Of a stretch of 64,000 nucleotides of DNA, positions 11,430 through 19,832 are shown in pieces. The stretch covers positions 1 to 64,000 of the forward strand of contig NZ_POAF01000005.1 of NCBI RefSeq assembly GCF_003309065.1, in the 5' to 3' direction. Made by a program: the position numbers and the translations under genes. Every line of letters begins with the position of its first letter. Position 1 is the stretch's first letter. This stretch comes from Glutamicibacter soli. GTDB taxonomy: Bacteria > Actinomycetota > Actinomycetes > Actinomycetales > Micrococcaceae. The notes below the pieces were generated by a model. The model saw only the letters and a program-made list of their open reading frames with translations, ran no database searches and was not told the origin of the DNA.

Positions 11430-13004
11430 CTAGTTCCCCGCCACGGTTCGCGCAGAGCGCACCTTGGCCGATTCCTCGATGTCTTCCGGAGCGGACAGAT
11501 CCATCTTCATCAATGGGACGACCCTTGATTTGGTCACGAGCCTGTGGATCAGCCAGAGCCCCAGGAAGAGCGGCAGGCCGATGTAGGCGGAGAGCACTTC
11601 CAGGCCGCGTCCGGCGAGCACCGCCTCGTAGTTCTGTCCCGCAATGACGGCAATGAGCATCACGAAAGCGAGCAACGGTCCCAACGGGAAGAACGGGGCA
11701 CGGTAGGGCAGGTCCGACACGTCGTATCCCTGCGCCAGATAGCCACGGCGGAAGCGGTAGTGGGACACCGCGATGCCCACCCAGACGATGAAGCCGCACA
11801 GGCCCGAGACGTTGAGCAGCCAGGCATACGCCGCGCCCTGTCCGATCAGCGCGGTGAGGAATCCGAAGAGTCCCACACCAGCGGTGGCGAACAATGCGGC
11901 CATGGGCACACCACGGGAGTTGGTGCGGCCGAAGATCTTCGGAGCCTTGCCGTCGTGAGCCATGGCGTAGAGCATGCGGGTCGAGGCGTAGAGTCCGGAG
12001 TTTCCGGCGGAGAGGATTGCGGTGAGGATGACGGCGTTCATCGCGGCTGCCGCGAAGGCGATGCCGGCACGCTCGAAGACCATGGTGAATGGCGAGGACG
12101 CCACGTCAGCTTCGCCGCTTGAGAGCAGGCTCGGGTCGGTGAACGGGATCAGGCAGCCGATGATGAAGATGGCGCCGATATAGAAGAGCATGATGCGCCA
12201 GAACACGCTGCGGATGGCTTTCGGGATTTCACGGCGGGGATCCTTGGCTTCGCCGGCCGCGACACCGACCAGCTCAGTGCCCTGGAAGGAGAACCCGGCG
12301 ATCATGAACACGGCCATGATGGAAATCCATCCCCCATGGAAGACGTCTTGGCCTTCCCGCCAATTGGCGAGCGGGTCGGCATGGTCGCCCAGGATGCCGA
12401 AGATCATCAGGACGCCGGCCACCAGGAATGCGATGACGGTGACGACCTTGATCAGCGCGAGCCAGAACTCGCCTTCACCGAAGGCCTTGGCGGACAGGGC
12501 GTTCAGCGCGGTCAGCACGAAGAGGAACCCTCCGGCCCAGACCCAGCCGGGGACGTCAGGCAGCCAGAAACTCATGACGATTCCCGCTGCCACCAACTCG
12601 GCCGCCACGGTGATGGCCCAGTTGAACCAGTAGTTCCAGCCGATGGCGAACCCGAAGGACGGGGAGACGAAACGGGTGGCATAGGTCTGGAAGGAACCTG
12701 CCACCGGGATCTTTGCGGTCATCTCCCCCAGCGACTGCATGAGCAGGTACACCATGAGTCCCACGGCGGCATAGGCGACGAGCGCCCCTCCCGGTCCGGC
12801 CTGGGCGATGGTGCCGCCGGAGGCCACGAACAGCCCGGTGCCGATGGAGCCGCCAATGGCGATCATCTGCAGATGCCGACTGCTGAGTTGTCGCTTGAGC
12901 TTGTGATCCGTTGCGTTGCCTGCTGTTTCCGGAGCGGGGACGGTGCTTCGTTGCGCCGTCGGCTGCCGTGTCGTTGTCTGCCTTAGTTTCATCACAGGTG
13001 ACAT
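11430..13004 (-). CDS. Amino-acid permease, APC superfamily AAT type (LysP-like)
   Basis: About 524 residues with twelve predicted helices. The N-terminal SSRHLQMIAIGGSIGTGLFVASG motif is the signature of the amino acid transporter (AAT) family. The segment after helix 4 (WLPDVPGW, then KAFGEGEFWLALIKV) resembles enterobacterial lysine permease LysP most closely, so import of lysine or another cationic amino acid by proton symport is a reasonable inference, not proof. I chose ATG 13004. A second ATG at 12992 and an unlikely upstream ATG at 13139 are possible. An SD-like AGGTG lies 14-15 bases upstream inside a small hairpin loop. Confidence 0.85.
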   Translation of the reverse strand: MSPVMKLRQTTTRQPTAQRSTVPAPETAGNATDHKLKRQLSSRHLQMIAIGGSIGTGLFVASGGTIAQAGPGGALVAYAAVGLMVYLLMQSLGEMTAKIPVAGSFQTYATRFVSPSFGFAIGWNYWFNWAITVAAELVAAGIVMSFWLPDVPGWVWAGGFLFVLTALNALSAKAFGEGEFWLALIKVVTVIAFLVAGVLMIFGILGDHADPLANWREGQDVFHGGWISIMAVFMIAGFSFQGTELVGVAAGEAKDPRREIPKAIRSVFWRIMLFYIGAIFIIGCLIPFTDPSLLSSGEADVASSPFTMVFERAGIAFAAAAMNAVILTAILSAGNSGLYASTRMLYAMAHDGKAPKIFGRTNSRGVPMAALFATAGVGLFGFLTALIGQGAAYAWLLNVSGLCGFIVWVGIAVSHYRFRRGYLAQGYDVSDLPYRAPFFPLGPLLAFVMLIAVIAGQNYEAVLAGRGLEVLSAYIGLPLFLGLWLIHRLVTKSRVVPLMKMDLSAPEDIEESAKVRSARTVAGN

Positions 13005-13621
13005 ACAACACCACGAGGCACCTCTCGTGCGACGTGGATCACTCGACAATTTCCCTGCCGCGAAACTCGCAACCTTGATCCTCAGAAAATGAAAACTCCG
13101 AGAAGGCTCCCGCAGCTCGCGCACCGTAAACCACATCATTGCCCAATCCGAAGATTGCCGTTGAAGCGACGTTAAGGATTAGCCTTTGCAACTCATTCAA
13201 TGCTAGTGAATCAGAAAAACTGATTCTAGACTTGGGTACTTTCTCGGCTGATTGTCCCTTCTGCGCAACGTCCGGGAGCCTGACACCCGCTTGATACCCC
13301 AGTTTAGGGAGATCCAGAAAAATATCTGCAGGGCTGAATATGACGTAAATGTGACGTGAATTCGATATGCGGAAAGCCTCGATCGGGACCAAGCCCTTAG
13401 TTCATGCGTTCAGATGTCGATCCGCCCGGGCTTCGCAGGAATGGCTTTGTACGAAAACCTGCTGTCGCCCGACCGTGGGCGATCCTCGGCAAATTCGCCG
13501 CCACTCCCCCAATCAGCGGAACAAATACAGTGCTCTCGGCCGGTGGCCACGTAAACTTCACTGCAACAGCCATGGTCAGTGATTGACCTGCGGATCATTC
13601 GTCTAGGTGGAGGAACGCGGA
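13005..13621. other. 617-base stretch without a convincing gene
   Basis: Between the divergent permease and lipoprotein genes, with lower GC than the flanks. A 117-codon minus-strand ORF (13039-13392) lacks a ribosome site and recognisable content. TGACGT occurs twice, 11 bases apart, at 13341 and 13352. A hairpin with the loop GCACCT sits at 13012-13029 just ahead of the permease start. No terminator or RNA gene is seen. Confidence 0.45.
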
Positions 13622-14158
13622 ATGTCGATTCACCGGCGAACGTTGGCAGGGCTCATGGCGGGAGGATGCCTGATTCTGACTGCATGCGCACCCGCGGGAG
13701 CCCATTTGTCGACCCAAACCGATGCATCGTCGATGGCTTGCACCCCTTCGGACGGGCAAGGGCAAATCGCCATCGCTCAGGTGCACATCCATGCGGACGG
13801 TTCCCGCCCTGTTCTCATACGTGAGGTGACTCCCAAGAAATCCGACAACGTCCAAATAGAGAGTTTCGGCGTCATTCCGGACGGCGAGGAAGGATTCCGC
13901 GGCGTCTCGCTGCCTTCAGATCCCGATGCGCAGATTTCGACCAATCATGAAGCGGCAGCTGGCGAACATGCAACAGTTCAGCTCGTTGTGGCGCTCGTGA
14001 GCCCCCTCAAATCAGGGGTAGTTGAATCAGTGGAGCTGGAGTACGACGATCTTGGGCGGACGGGGAGCGAGACGGTCACAGCAGGGCTCCGAGCGCAGGT
14101 ATTTCCGGCAGGTGAAGCCGTGCCGGATGACAGCATGTGCACGATGTCAGGCGAGTAG
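13622..14158 (+). CDS. Putative secreted lipoprotein
   Basis: A 178-residue protein of unknown function. The ATG at 13622 has GGAGG about 9 bases upstream. The N-terminus is a lipoprotein signal: MSIHRR, a hydrophobic stretch, then the lipobox LTAC with Cys22, so it is expected on the outer face of the membrane. The mature part is acidic with two further cysteines (SSMACTP and SMCTMS). It reads like a single beta-rich domain with alternating short hydrophobic strands (IAIAQVHIHA, TVQLVVALVSP, SVELEYDD). No family is recognised. GC content is a little lower than in the genes downstream. Confidence 0.7.
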   Translation: MSIHRRTLAGLMAGGCLILTACAPAGAHLSTQTDASSMACTPSDGQGQIAIAQVHIHADGSRPVLIREVTPKKSDNVQIESFGVIPDGEEGFRGVSLPSDPDAQISTNHEAAAGEHATVQLVVALVSPLKSGVVESVELEYDDLGRTGSETVTAGLRAQVFPAGEAVPDDSMCTMSGE

Positions 14159-14252
14159 TCCCTGCTCCCTAACGGGCAAATCGTCCCCGCTACGCCCAGC
14201 AACTCGCACTGCCTGGCCCAAGCACGCAACCATGAAGACAACAAATCCCAGA

Positions 14253-14258
14253 TACTCT
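14253..14258 (+). promoter_or_regulatory. Candidate -10 box for a leaderless transcript
   Basis: TACTCT ends 6 bases before the ATG of the THUMP-like methyltransferase gene, and no Shine-Dalgarno sequence is present. No good -35 box is visible. Confidence 0.3.
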
Positions 14259-14264
14259 TAAAGC

Positions 14265-15506
14265 ATGGCGCAGGCTTCAAATGACTCAACACTGAACGAA
14301 CAATTTGCCGCACTCCTGTCAGCTGACGGCTGGAGTCTTCTCTCGACTATCGACCCGTCCATGGTGGCCACCAAAGACGCGGCCTGGACGCTGAATGAGA
14401 AACTGCGCAAGGACGGGCATGACGCGCAGGTGATCCGGGCGGTGATTGCCCAGGCGGAACTTCGCTACCGGGCGCGAGTGAAATTCGGCCCCTTCGCCGA
14501 TTCCTTGGTCTTCACTCCGGCTGGACTGGAACAGGCTACACGGCTGACCATCGCTGGACTTCACGCGCGCCGCTTCACTTCGGCAGGCTGCACCCACGTA
14601 GCCGACCTCGGTTGCGGAATCGGCACCGATTCAATTGCCTTGGCAAGCGCAGGCCTGCAAGTCACCGCGGTGGAAAAAGATGAAACGACCGCGGCTGCCA
14701 CCACGCTTAACCTGATGCCATTCGAGAACGCCAAGGTTGTCCACGGCAGCGCCGAGGAAACCGACCTCACCGGAATCGACGGCGTCTGGCTGGACCCGGC
14801 CCGCCGCACCGATCAGGCAGGGAACACTCGTCGACTCTTCGACCCCGAAGCTTTCTCCCCTCCCCTGTCCTTTGTCGAGAAGCTCGTCGACGAAGGCAAG
14901 GACGTCGGGGTCAAGCTCGGCCCGGGCCTGCCTCATGACGCCATTCCGGATACCGCCGAAGCAGTTTGGATCTCCGACCACGGCTCCGTCATCGAAGCGT
15001 GCCTTTGGTTCGGCCGGCTCAGACGCGAAGGCATTGCCCGAGCCGCACTGGTGATCGACAAAGACGGCGCGCACGAACTGACCAATCCGGTAACAGCGCA
15101 GGCTGACGTTCCAGCACCAGTGGGTGAGCTCCAGGAGCACGTCTATGAACCCGATGGCGCCGTGATTCGCTCGCACCTGATTTCCACGTTGCTGGAGTCC
15201 ACCGGCGGGCACCTGCTAGACGAGCACATCGCCTACTTCACCCATGCGCAGCAGATCTCCACTCCATTCGCGCGCGGATACAAAGTCGTGGCAGTCCACG
15301 ACTACAACGTGAAGAAGCTGCGCAGCTGGGTCAAGACCAATGGCATCGGCACCCTGGATATCAAAAAACGCGGGGTGGACGTGACTCCTGAAGAGCTGCG
15401 ACGGATTCTGCTTGCCGGATCGCCCAAGAGCGCCAAGAACAAAGCGACGCTGATGCTGGCACGTATTGGCGACAAGCGCGTAGCGTTCGAGGTTCAGCCC
15501 CACTGA
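14265..15506 (+). CDS. SAM-dependent methyltransferase with THUMP-like domain
   Basis: 413 residues. An N-terminal helical region (1-85) precedes a Rossmann methyltransferase core with motif I VADLGCGIGTDS and the acidic strand-2 residue in VTAVEKDE. A WLDPARR motif follows at about residue 176, a hallmark of this actinobacterial family. The C-terminal third (about 310-413) contains VKKLRSWVKTN and DIKKRG, matching the THUMP-like domain found in RNA-acting proteins. An RNA substrate is therefore inferred, but the modification is not known. No ribosome site precedes the ATG, and a TACTCT box 6 bases upstream suggests a leaderless mRNA. Confidence 0.85.
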   Translation: MAQASNDSTLNEQFAALLSADGWSLLSTIDPSMVATKDAAWTLNEKLRKDGHDAQVIRAVIAQAELRYRARVKFGPFADSLVFTPAGLEQATRLTIAGLHARRFTSAGCTHVADLGCGIGTDSIALASAGLQVTAVEKDETTAAATTLNLMPFENAKVVHGSAEETDLTGIDGVWLDPARRTDQAGNTRRLFDPEAFSPPLSFVEKLVDEGKDVGVKLGPGLPHDAIPDTAEAVWISDHGSVIEACLWFGRLRREGIARAALVIDKDGAHELTNPVTAQADVPAPVGELQEHVYEPDGAVIRSHLISTLLESTGGHLLDEHIAYFTHAQQISTPFARGYKVVAVHDYNVKKLRSWVKTNGIGTLDIKKRGVDVTPEELRRILLAGSPKSAKNKATLMLARIGDKRVAFEVQPH

Positions 15507-15673
15507 GCACGTGTTTGTTACGCGTAACCTGCAGACATTGGTGCAATGGACTGACAAACCCCACGCACCAAATACAATGGTTACGGTTATCCTCCAATGG
15601 CTGTGGGGTACACCGGTTTATATACATGCCGGTTCAGGCCCCGTCTGGATCGACCTTGCAATGAAGGAGTCCC

Positions 15674-16822
15674 GTGCAGAAGATCAAATTTGCAGACTCA
15701 GCCCAGTCCACCATCGGTGTCGAATGGGAAATTGCACTCGTTGACCATGAAACTGCCGATCTATGCTCTGTCGCCGAGAGGGTCCTGTGCAAGCTCAAGG
15801 ATGATGCCGGGATCTCCCACGAGGAAGAGCACCCGACCATCAAGCCCGAGCTTCTGATGAACACCGTGGAGGTCGTCACCGGCGTTCACCACACCGTTGC
15901 CGAAGCCGCGGCGGAACTGCGAGAGAACGTCCGTACCCTCAGCGAAGTCACGACCCCGATGGGTGTGGATCTGTACTGCGCTGGATCCCACCCCTTCGCT
16001 GCGCCCACTTCGCAGCCGGTAACCGATAAGGATCGTTACGCAAACCTGATCGACCGCACCCAGTGGTGGGGACGCCAGATGGTGATCTACGGGGTGCACG
16101 TCCATGTAGGTTTGAACGACCGCGAAAAGGCTCTTCCTATCACCGATGGCCTGATCAACTACCAGCCGCACTTCCAAGCGCTCAGCGCGTCGAGCCCATA
16201 TTGGGGCGGCGAGGATACAGGCTACGCATCGCAGCGAGCGCTGATGTTCCAGCAGCTGCCCACCGCCGGCATCCCGTTCCATTTCAATACCTGGTCCGAG
16301 TATGAAGCTTACGTTGCCGACATGCTCTACACGGGCGTCATTGACGACATTTCGGAGATCCGCTGGGACGTTCGTCCGGTGGCACGTCTCGGTACCGTAG
16401 AAATGCGCATCTGCGACGGCATGAGCTCGCTGGAAGACATCAGCGCCATCACGGCGTTGACCCAATGCCTGGTGCACGACATGTCGCTGAGTCTCGAAGC
16501 AGGCAACAAGATCCCCGTTATGCCTGACTGGTATCGCGTCGAGAACAAATGGCGCGCAGCACGCTACGGTCTAGATGCAATCATCATTCTCAACGCCCAA
16601 GGCGATGAAATGCTGGTTACTGACCACCTACGTAGCGAGGTAAAGAGATTGACGCCAATATCCGAACAGCTGGGCTGCGCGGACGAGCTACAAGGCATCA
16701 TCCGATTAATCGAGCGGGGTGCAGAGTACCAGCTGCAGCGCGAGGTGTTCGCTGCTTCGGGTGGCGATTTCCGCGAAATCGTCAGGAATAACGTTAGCCG
16801 AATGCTCACACAAGCCAACTGA
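15674..16822 (+). CDS. ybdK: Carboxylate-amine ligase, YbdK / GCS2 family
   Basis: 382 residues, matching the GCS2 family of weak gamma-glutamylcysteine ligases. Visible signatures are TIGVEWEIALVD at the N-terminus (the E-x-E metal/ATP site), VYGV-HVHVGL near residue 140 (His-rich metal site), and RLGTVEMRICDG near 240. The GTG start at 15674 follows AAGGAG by 5 bases. YbdK of E. coli ligates glutamate and cysteine poorly in vitro. Related actinobacterial proteins include EgtA-like enzymes of ergothioneine synthesis, but no other egt gene is adjacent, so the physiological substrate is open. Two hairpins separate it from the converging tsaD. Confidence 0.88.
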   Translation: MQKIKFADSAQSTIGVEWEIALVDHETADLCSVAERVLCKLKDDAGISHEEEHPTIKPELLMNTVEVVTGVHHTVAEAAAELRENVRTLSEVTTPMGVDLYCAGSHPFAAPTSQPVTDKDRYANLIDRTQWWGRQMVIYGVHVHVGLNDREKALPITDGLINYQPHFQALSASSPYWGGEDTGYASQRALMFQQLPTAGIPFHFNTWSEYEAYVADMLYTGVIDDISEIRWDVRPVARLGTVEMRICDGMSSLEDISAITALTQCLVHDMSLSLEAGNKIPVMPDWYRVENKWRAARYGLDAIIILNAQGDEMLVTDHLRSEVKRLTPISEQLGCADELQGIIRLIERGAEYQLQREVFAASGGDFREIVRNNVSRMLTQAN

Positions 16823-16919
16823 CCGCTTCAGCTAGGGAGCTGTACTCCCAACTACTGCTGCGCTGATATACGCACAAATAAGTTTCAGCAGGCAAACAAT
16901 GAGGCAATACTCAAGATAT

Positions 16920-16954
16920 GAAGGTGCCATGCTCGTTCAGAGCATGGCACCTTC
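16920..16954. terminator. Bidirectional terminator hairpin between ybdK and tsaD
   Basis: A perfect 15-base inverted repeat (GAAGGTGCCATGCTC and its complement) with a 5-base loop, in the convergent intergenic region. Confidence 0.8.
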
Positions 16955-16962
16955 AACGGTTC

Positions 16963-16990
16963 GGGTCTGGCTTTCTTAAAAGCCGGACCC
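16963..16990. terminator. Second hairpin, probable tsaD-side terminator
   Basis: GGGTCTGGCTTT pairs with AAAGCCGGACCC (one G-U) around a short loop, 8 bases after the first hairpin and 23 bases from the tsaD stop. Together they form a tandem convergent terminator. Confidence 0.6.
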
Positions 16991-17013
16991 TAGCAATCCT
17001 GATGTGTTACTGC

Positions 17014-18087
17014 TTATCGGGACAGCACGATCTGCGTCACCGGTTGCGATGAATCAGTAGCAAAGTCCAGTCCTGAAGGTTCAACACCGTCAGCAACTAA
17101 TTGCGCACCAAGACCAGCAACCATTCCACCGTTGTCCGTGCATAGGCTAAATGGCGGTACAACCAACGCGATGCCAGCGGATGCGCACCGGGCCGCCAGC
17201 AGTTCACGCAGTCGCGTATTTGCAGCCACTCCCCCGCCCAGCAGCACCGTAGTGAGGTTGTTTTCCTTCATGGCACGCACTGCCTTGGCGGTGATCACGT
17301 CCACCACAGCTTCTTGGAAAGAAGCGGCGATGTCAGCGACCGGGATCGGCTCCCCTGCGGCTTCAAAGTGCTCCACACAACGTGCTACCGCGGTCTTGAG
17401 TCCGGAGAACGAGAAGTTGTTGCGGTGCTTGCCTGGATTCTCGGCGCTGCCGACGAACTTCGGCAGCGAGAGGCCGCGTGGGAATCGGAATGCCTTGCGG
17501 TCGCCGTCCTTGGCGGCCTTGTCGATGGCCGGACCACCTGGATAGCCGAGGCCCAGCAGTCGGGCGACCTTGTCATAGGCTTCACCGGCGGCGTCGTCGA
17601 TAGTCGAGCCCAGCAGGTGCACGTCGTTGGTCAGCGAGGTGACTTTCAGGATCTCGGTATGGCCTCCGGAGACCAGCAGTGCGCCAAAGGTAGGGGGCAA
17701 CACGGTGCCTTCCAGCACGCCGACACCTACGTGGGCGACCAAGTGGTTGATGCCATACAGCGGCTTGCCCGTGGCCAGCGCCAACGCCTTGGCGGCAGAG
17801 ACGCCGACCATGAGAGCTCCGGCGAGCCCGGGACCGCTGGTGACTGCAATGGCGTCGATGTCATCCAGCGTCAGCTCCGCGGTGTCCAGCGCCTGTTGCA
17901 GGGTAGGTACGAAGGCTTCCAGATGGGCGCGGGCGGCGATCTCCGGGATCACGCCGCCGAAGCGCACGTGTTCGTCCATGGAGCTGGAGACGGCGTTGGC
18001 CAGCAGCTGGGTGCCGCGCACAATTCCGACGCCGGTTTCATCGCAGGAGGATTCGATTCCCAGTACTACCGGTTCTTTCGTGCTCAT
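17014..18087 (-). CDS. tsaD: tRNA N6-adenosine threonylcarbamoyltransferase TsaD
   Basis: Transfers the threonylcarbamoyl group from TC-AMP to A37 of ANN-decoding tRNAs, with TsaB and TsaE. 357 residues of the ASKHA fold. [11 protein letters not shown] opens the protein, the metal-binding pair His115/His119 sits in GINHLVAH, and a glycine-rich VSGGHTEI motif and SFSGLKTAV follow. It is the last gene of alr-tsaE-tsaB-rimI-tsaD; its ATG overlaps the rimI stop codon by 4 bases, so translation is probably coupled. Confidence 0.96.
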   Translation of the reverse strand: MSTKEPVVLGIESSCDETGVGIVRGTQLLANAVSSSMDEHVRFGGVIPEIAARAHLEAFVPTLQQALDTAELTLDDIDAIAVTSGPGLAGALMVGVSAAKALALATGKPLYGINHLVAHVGVGVLEGTVLPPTFGALLVSGGHTEILKVTSLTNDVHLLGSTIDDAAGEAYDKVARLLGLGYPGGPAIDKAAKDGDRKAFRFPRGLSLPKFVGSAENPGKHRNNFSFSGLKTAVARCVEHFEAAGEPIPVADIAASFQEAVVDVITAKAVRAMKENNLTTVLLGGGVAANTRLRELLAARCASAGIALVVPPFSLCTDNGGMVAGLGAQLVADGVEPSGLDFATDSSQPVTQIVLSR

Positions 18088-18575
18088 GCGGTGGGTTCCT
18101 CGTTTTTCTGCGTACGTTTTTCCTGCAGGGCATCCAGCTGCAGTCTCATGATCAGTGCGTCCACGCCGCCCTTGTAGTAGCGCTCTCGCCGGTGGATGGT
18201 GGTGAATCCCAGGGATTCATACAGTGCAATGGCGGTGGGGTTGTCGAAGCGGACTTCCAGCATGACATCCAGCGCCTTGGACTCCCGAGCTGTGTCGATC
18301 AACAGGTTCATGAGCTTCCTGCCCAGTCCCTGTCCCTGGTACGCCGGATCAATGCCGATGGTCTGCACATCGCTGATGGGCAGCACGGTGCACAATCCCG
18401 CGTAGCCGATGATTTTTCCTTGGTCTTCGTAGACCCAGTAGTTTCGGGTTTCGTGCTGGGCCAGCTCGGATTCGAAGGCGGCGACCGGCCAGGCATCCTC
18501 CGGGAACAGCTGGGTTTCCAGCTGGTGTACCTCGGGGATGTCGGCGCTGGTCATGGAGCGCAAGTTCACGCTCAT
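18084..18575 (-). CDS. rimI: Ribosomal protein S18-alanine N-acetyltransferase RimI
   Basis: A 163-residue GNAT-fold acetyltransferase. The acetyl-CoA-binding motif is [14 protein letters not shown], followed by [19 protein letters not shown], typical of RimI. In bacteria RimI acetylates the N-terminal alanine of S18, and actinobacterial RimI can accept other N-termini. Its ATG overlaps the tsaB stop by 4 bases and its stop overlaps the tsaD start, which ties it to the t6A operon as in many other bacteria. Confidence 0.92.
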   Translation of the reverse strand: MSVNLRSMTSADIPEVHQLETQLFPEDAWPVAAFESELAQHETRNYWVYEDQGKIIGYAGLCTVLPISDVQTIGIDPAYQGQGLGRKLMNLLIDTARESKALDVMLEVRFDNPTAIALYESLGFTTIHRRERYYKGGVDALIMRLQLDALQEKRTQKNEEPTA

Positions 18576-19264
18576 GCCGTGGCTTCCTTGGCCTCGGCCT
18601 GCTTCATGAATGCCGGCACCTGGGCATCGGATTCGCGCAGGTACTGCGGCGCGGTGTTGGAAAGGTCCTTCCCGGCTGCCAGTTCCTTGAGCCCATGCTT
18701 AGCCAGGTACGCGGACTCGGCGATCCATTCGAAGGACTCGGGCTGCGGGGCGGCGCCGGCTTCTCGCAGGGCGTCTTCGTAGATTCCAGCGCCCACGCCG
18801 TACACCGGCAGTGCGGGCAGGGTGGCTGCCGCGGCCACGTGCGGGCCATCCGTCAAGGCGCCCTGGCGGTTGTACCTGGCCCAGTACACTTCCTTGCGGC
18901 GGGCGTCCGAGGCGACGATGAACTCGTCGGGCACCTCGTCCAGTTCCAGCACCCGTTCGGCGAGCGCATGCAGCGACATGACACCGTGCACCGGGACCTG
19001 CCAGACGAAGCCGAAGGTGCGCGCGGCGACCAGCCCTACGCGCAGGCCGGTGAACGGGCCCGGTCCGACGCCCACGATGATGCCTGCCAATTCGGGGCCC
19101 TGCTGGTCGTGGCCGGCCATCAGGTCGCGGACGTAGCCGGCCAGGGTTTCGGTCTGGTCGTTGCCCTTGGGCGAGGTGCGGGTGGCGATGACGGCTCCGG
19201 TGTCGGCATCGATCAGTGCGACCGAGGCGTGGGCGGAGGTGTCGATGGACAGGTAGTTAGGCAT
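18572..19264 (-). CDS. tsaB: tRNA threonylcarbamoyladenosine biosynthesis protein TsaB
   Basis: 230 residues, the TsaD-like scaffold subunit of the t6A complex. It begins YLSIDTSAHASVALID and has the conserved VGVGPGPFTGLRVG motif near residue 68. It lacks the metal-binding histidines of TsaD, as expected for TsaB. It overlaps tsaE by 8 bases upstream and rimI by 4 bases downstream. Confidence 0.94.
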   Translation of the reverse strand: MPNYLSIDTSAHASVALIDADTGAVIATRTSPKGNDQTETLAGYVRDLMAGHDQQGPELAGIIVGVGPGPFTGLRVGLVAARTFGFVWQVPVHGVMSLHALAERVLELDEVPDEFIVASDARRKEVYWARYNRQGALTDGPHVAAAATLPALPVYGVGAGIYEDALREAGAAPQPESFEWIAESAYLAKHGLKELAAGKDLSNTAPQYLRESDAQVPAFMKQAEAKEATA

Positions 19265-19832
19265 GTAGTTCTCCGGTGTGCACGGCGTTTAGCAGCGTGC
19301 TCTTCAGATGTTCGAAAGCTGGTTCGCCCCAGCGCGGGCCGATGGCCTTGAGGGTGAACAGACGTGGTTCGTCCAGGTCCGCTTCTTCTTCCCACGGATT
19401 TACGGTCTGCTCTTCAGTTGCGGCGAGCGTTTCGCGGTCCAGCTGCAGTTCCAGTCGGGAGTCGGTCAGGTGCTCAACCTTACCCAGTCCCCACTCGACC
19501 ACGGTGACCGATTCGGCCAGCGTGGATTCCAGGTCAAGGGTGTCCACGTCATTCTGGTCCTTGAGCCGGTAGGCGTCTACGTGGATCAGCCCGGGGCCTT
19601 CGACCAGTGAGGGATGCTGGCGGGCAAGCACGAAGGTCGGGGAGATGATTCCCTCGCGGACTTTCAAGCCCACCCCCAGCGATTGGGTCAGGGTGGTTTT
19701 TCCCGCGCCCAGCGCCCCGGTGAGGATGACCAGGTCCCCTGCCTGCAACTGGGTGCCCAGTGCGGTGCCCAGCGCCTCGGTGGCGTCGAGGTTGGTCAAC
19801 TGTACGGTGAATTCCTTGGTCGTCTCACTCAC
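19257..19832 (-). CDS. tsaE: tRNA threonylcarbamoyladenosine biosynthesis ATPase TsaE
   Basis: The ATPase that resets the TsaB-TsaD complex during t6A synthesis. 191 residues from the GTG at 19832, which overlaps the end of alr by 8 bases; this start gives the N-terminus VSETTKEFTVQ. The Walker A loop GALGAGKTT is at 39-47, followed by SPTFVLA and the YRLKD-x-DLE region typical of TsaE. The C-terminus extends about 35 residues beyond the short enterobacterial form, as often seen in actinobacteria. Confidence 0.94.
   Translation of the reverse strand: MSETTKEFTVQLTNLDATEALGTALGTQLQAGDLVILTGALGAGKTTLTQSLGVGLKVREGIISPTFVLARQHPSLVEGPGLIHVDAYRLKDQNDVDTLDLESTLAESVTVVEWGLGKVEHLTDSRLELQLDRETLAATEEQTVNPWEEEADLDEPRLFTLKAIGPRWGEPAFEHLKSTLLNAVHTGELHA

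Noticed and set aside
13039-13392. 117-codon minus-strand ORF upstream of the permease
   Set aside because: No ribosome site, no recognised features, and low-complexity codon pattern; noted only as part of the intergenic region.
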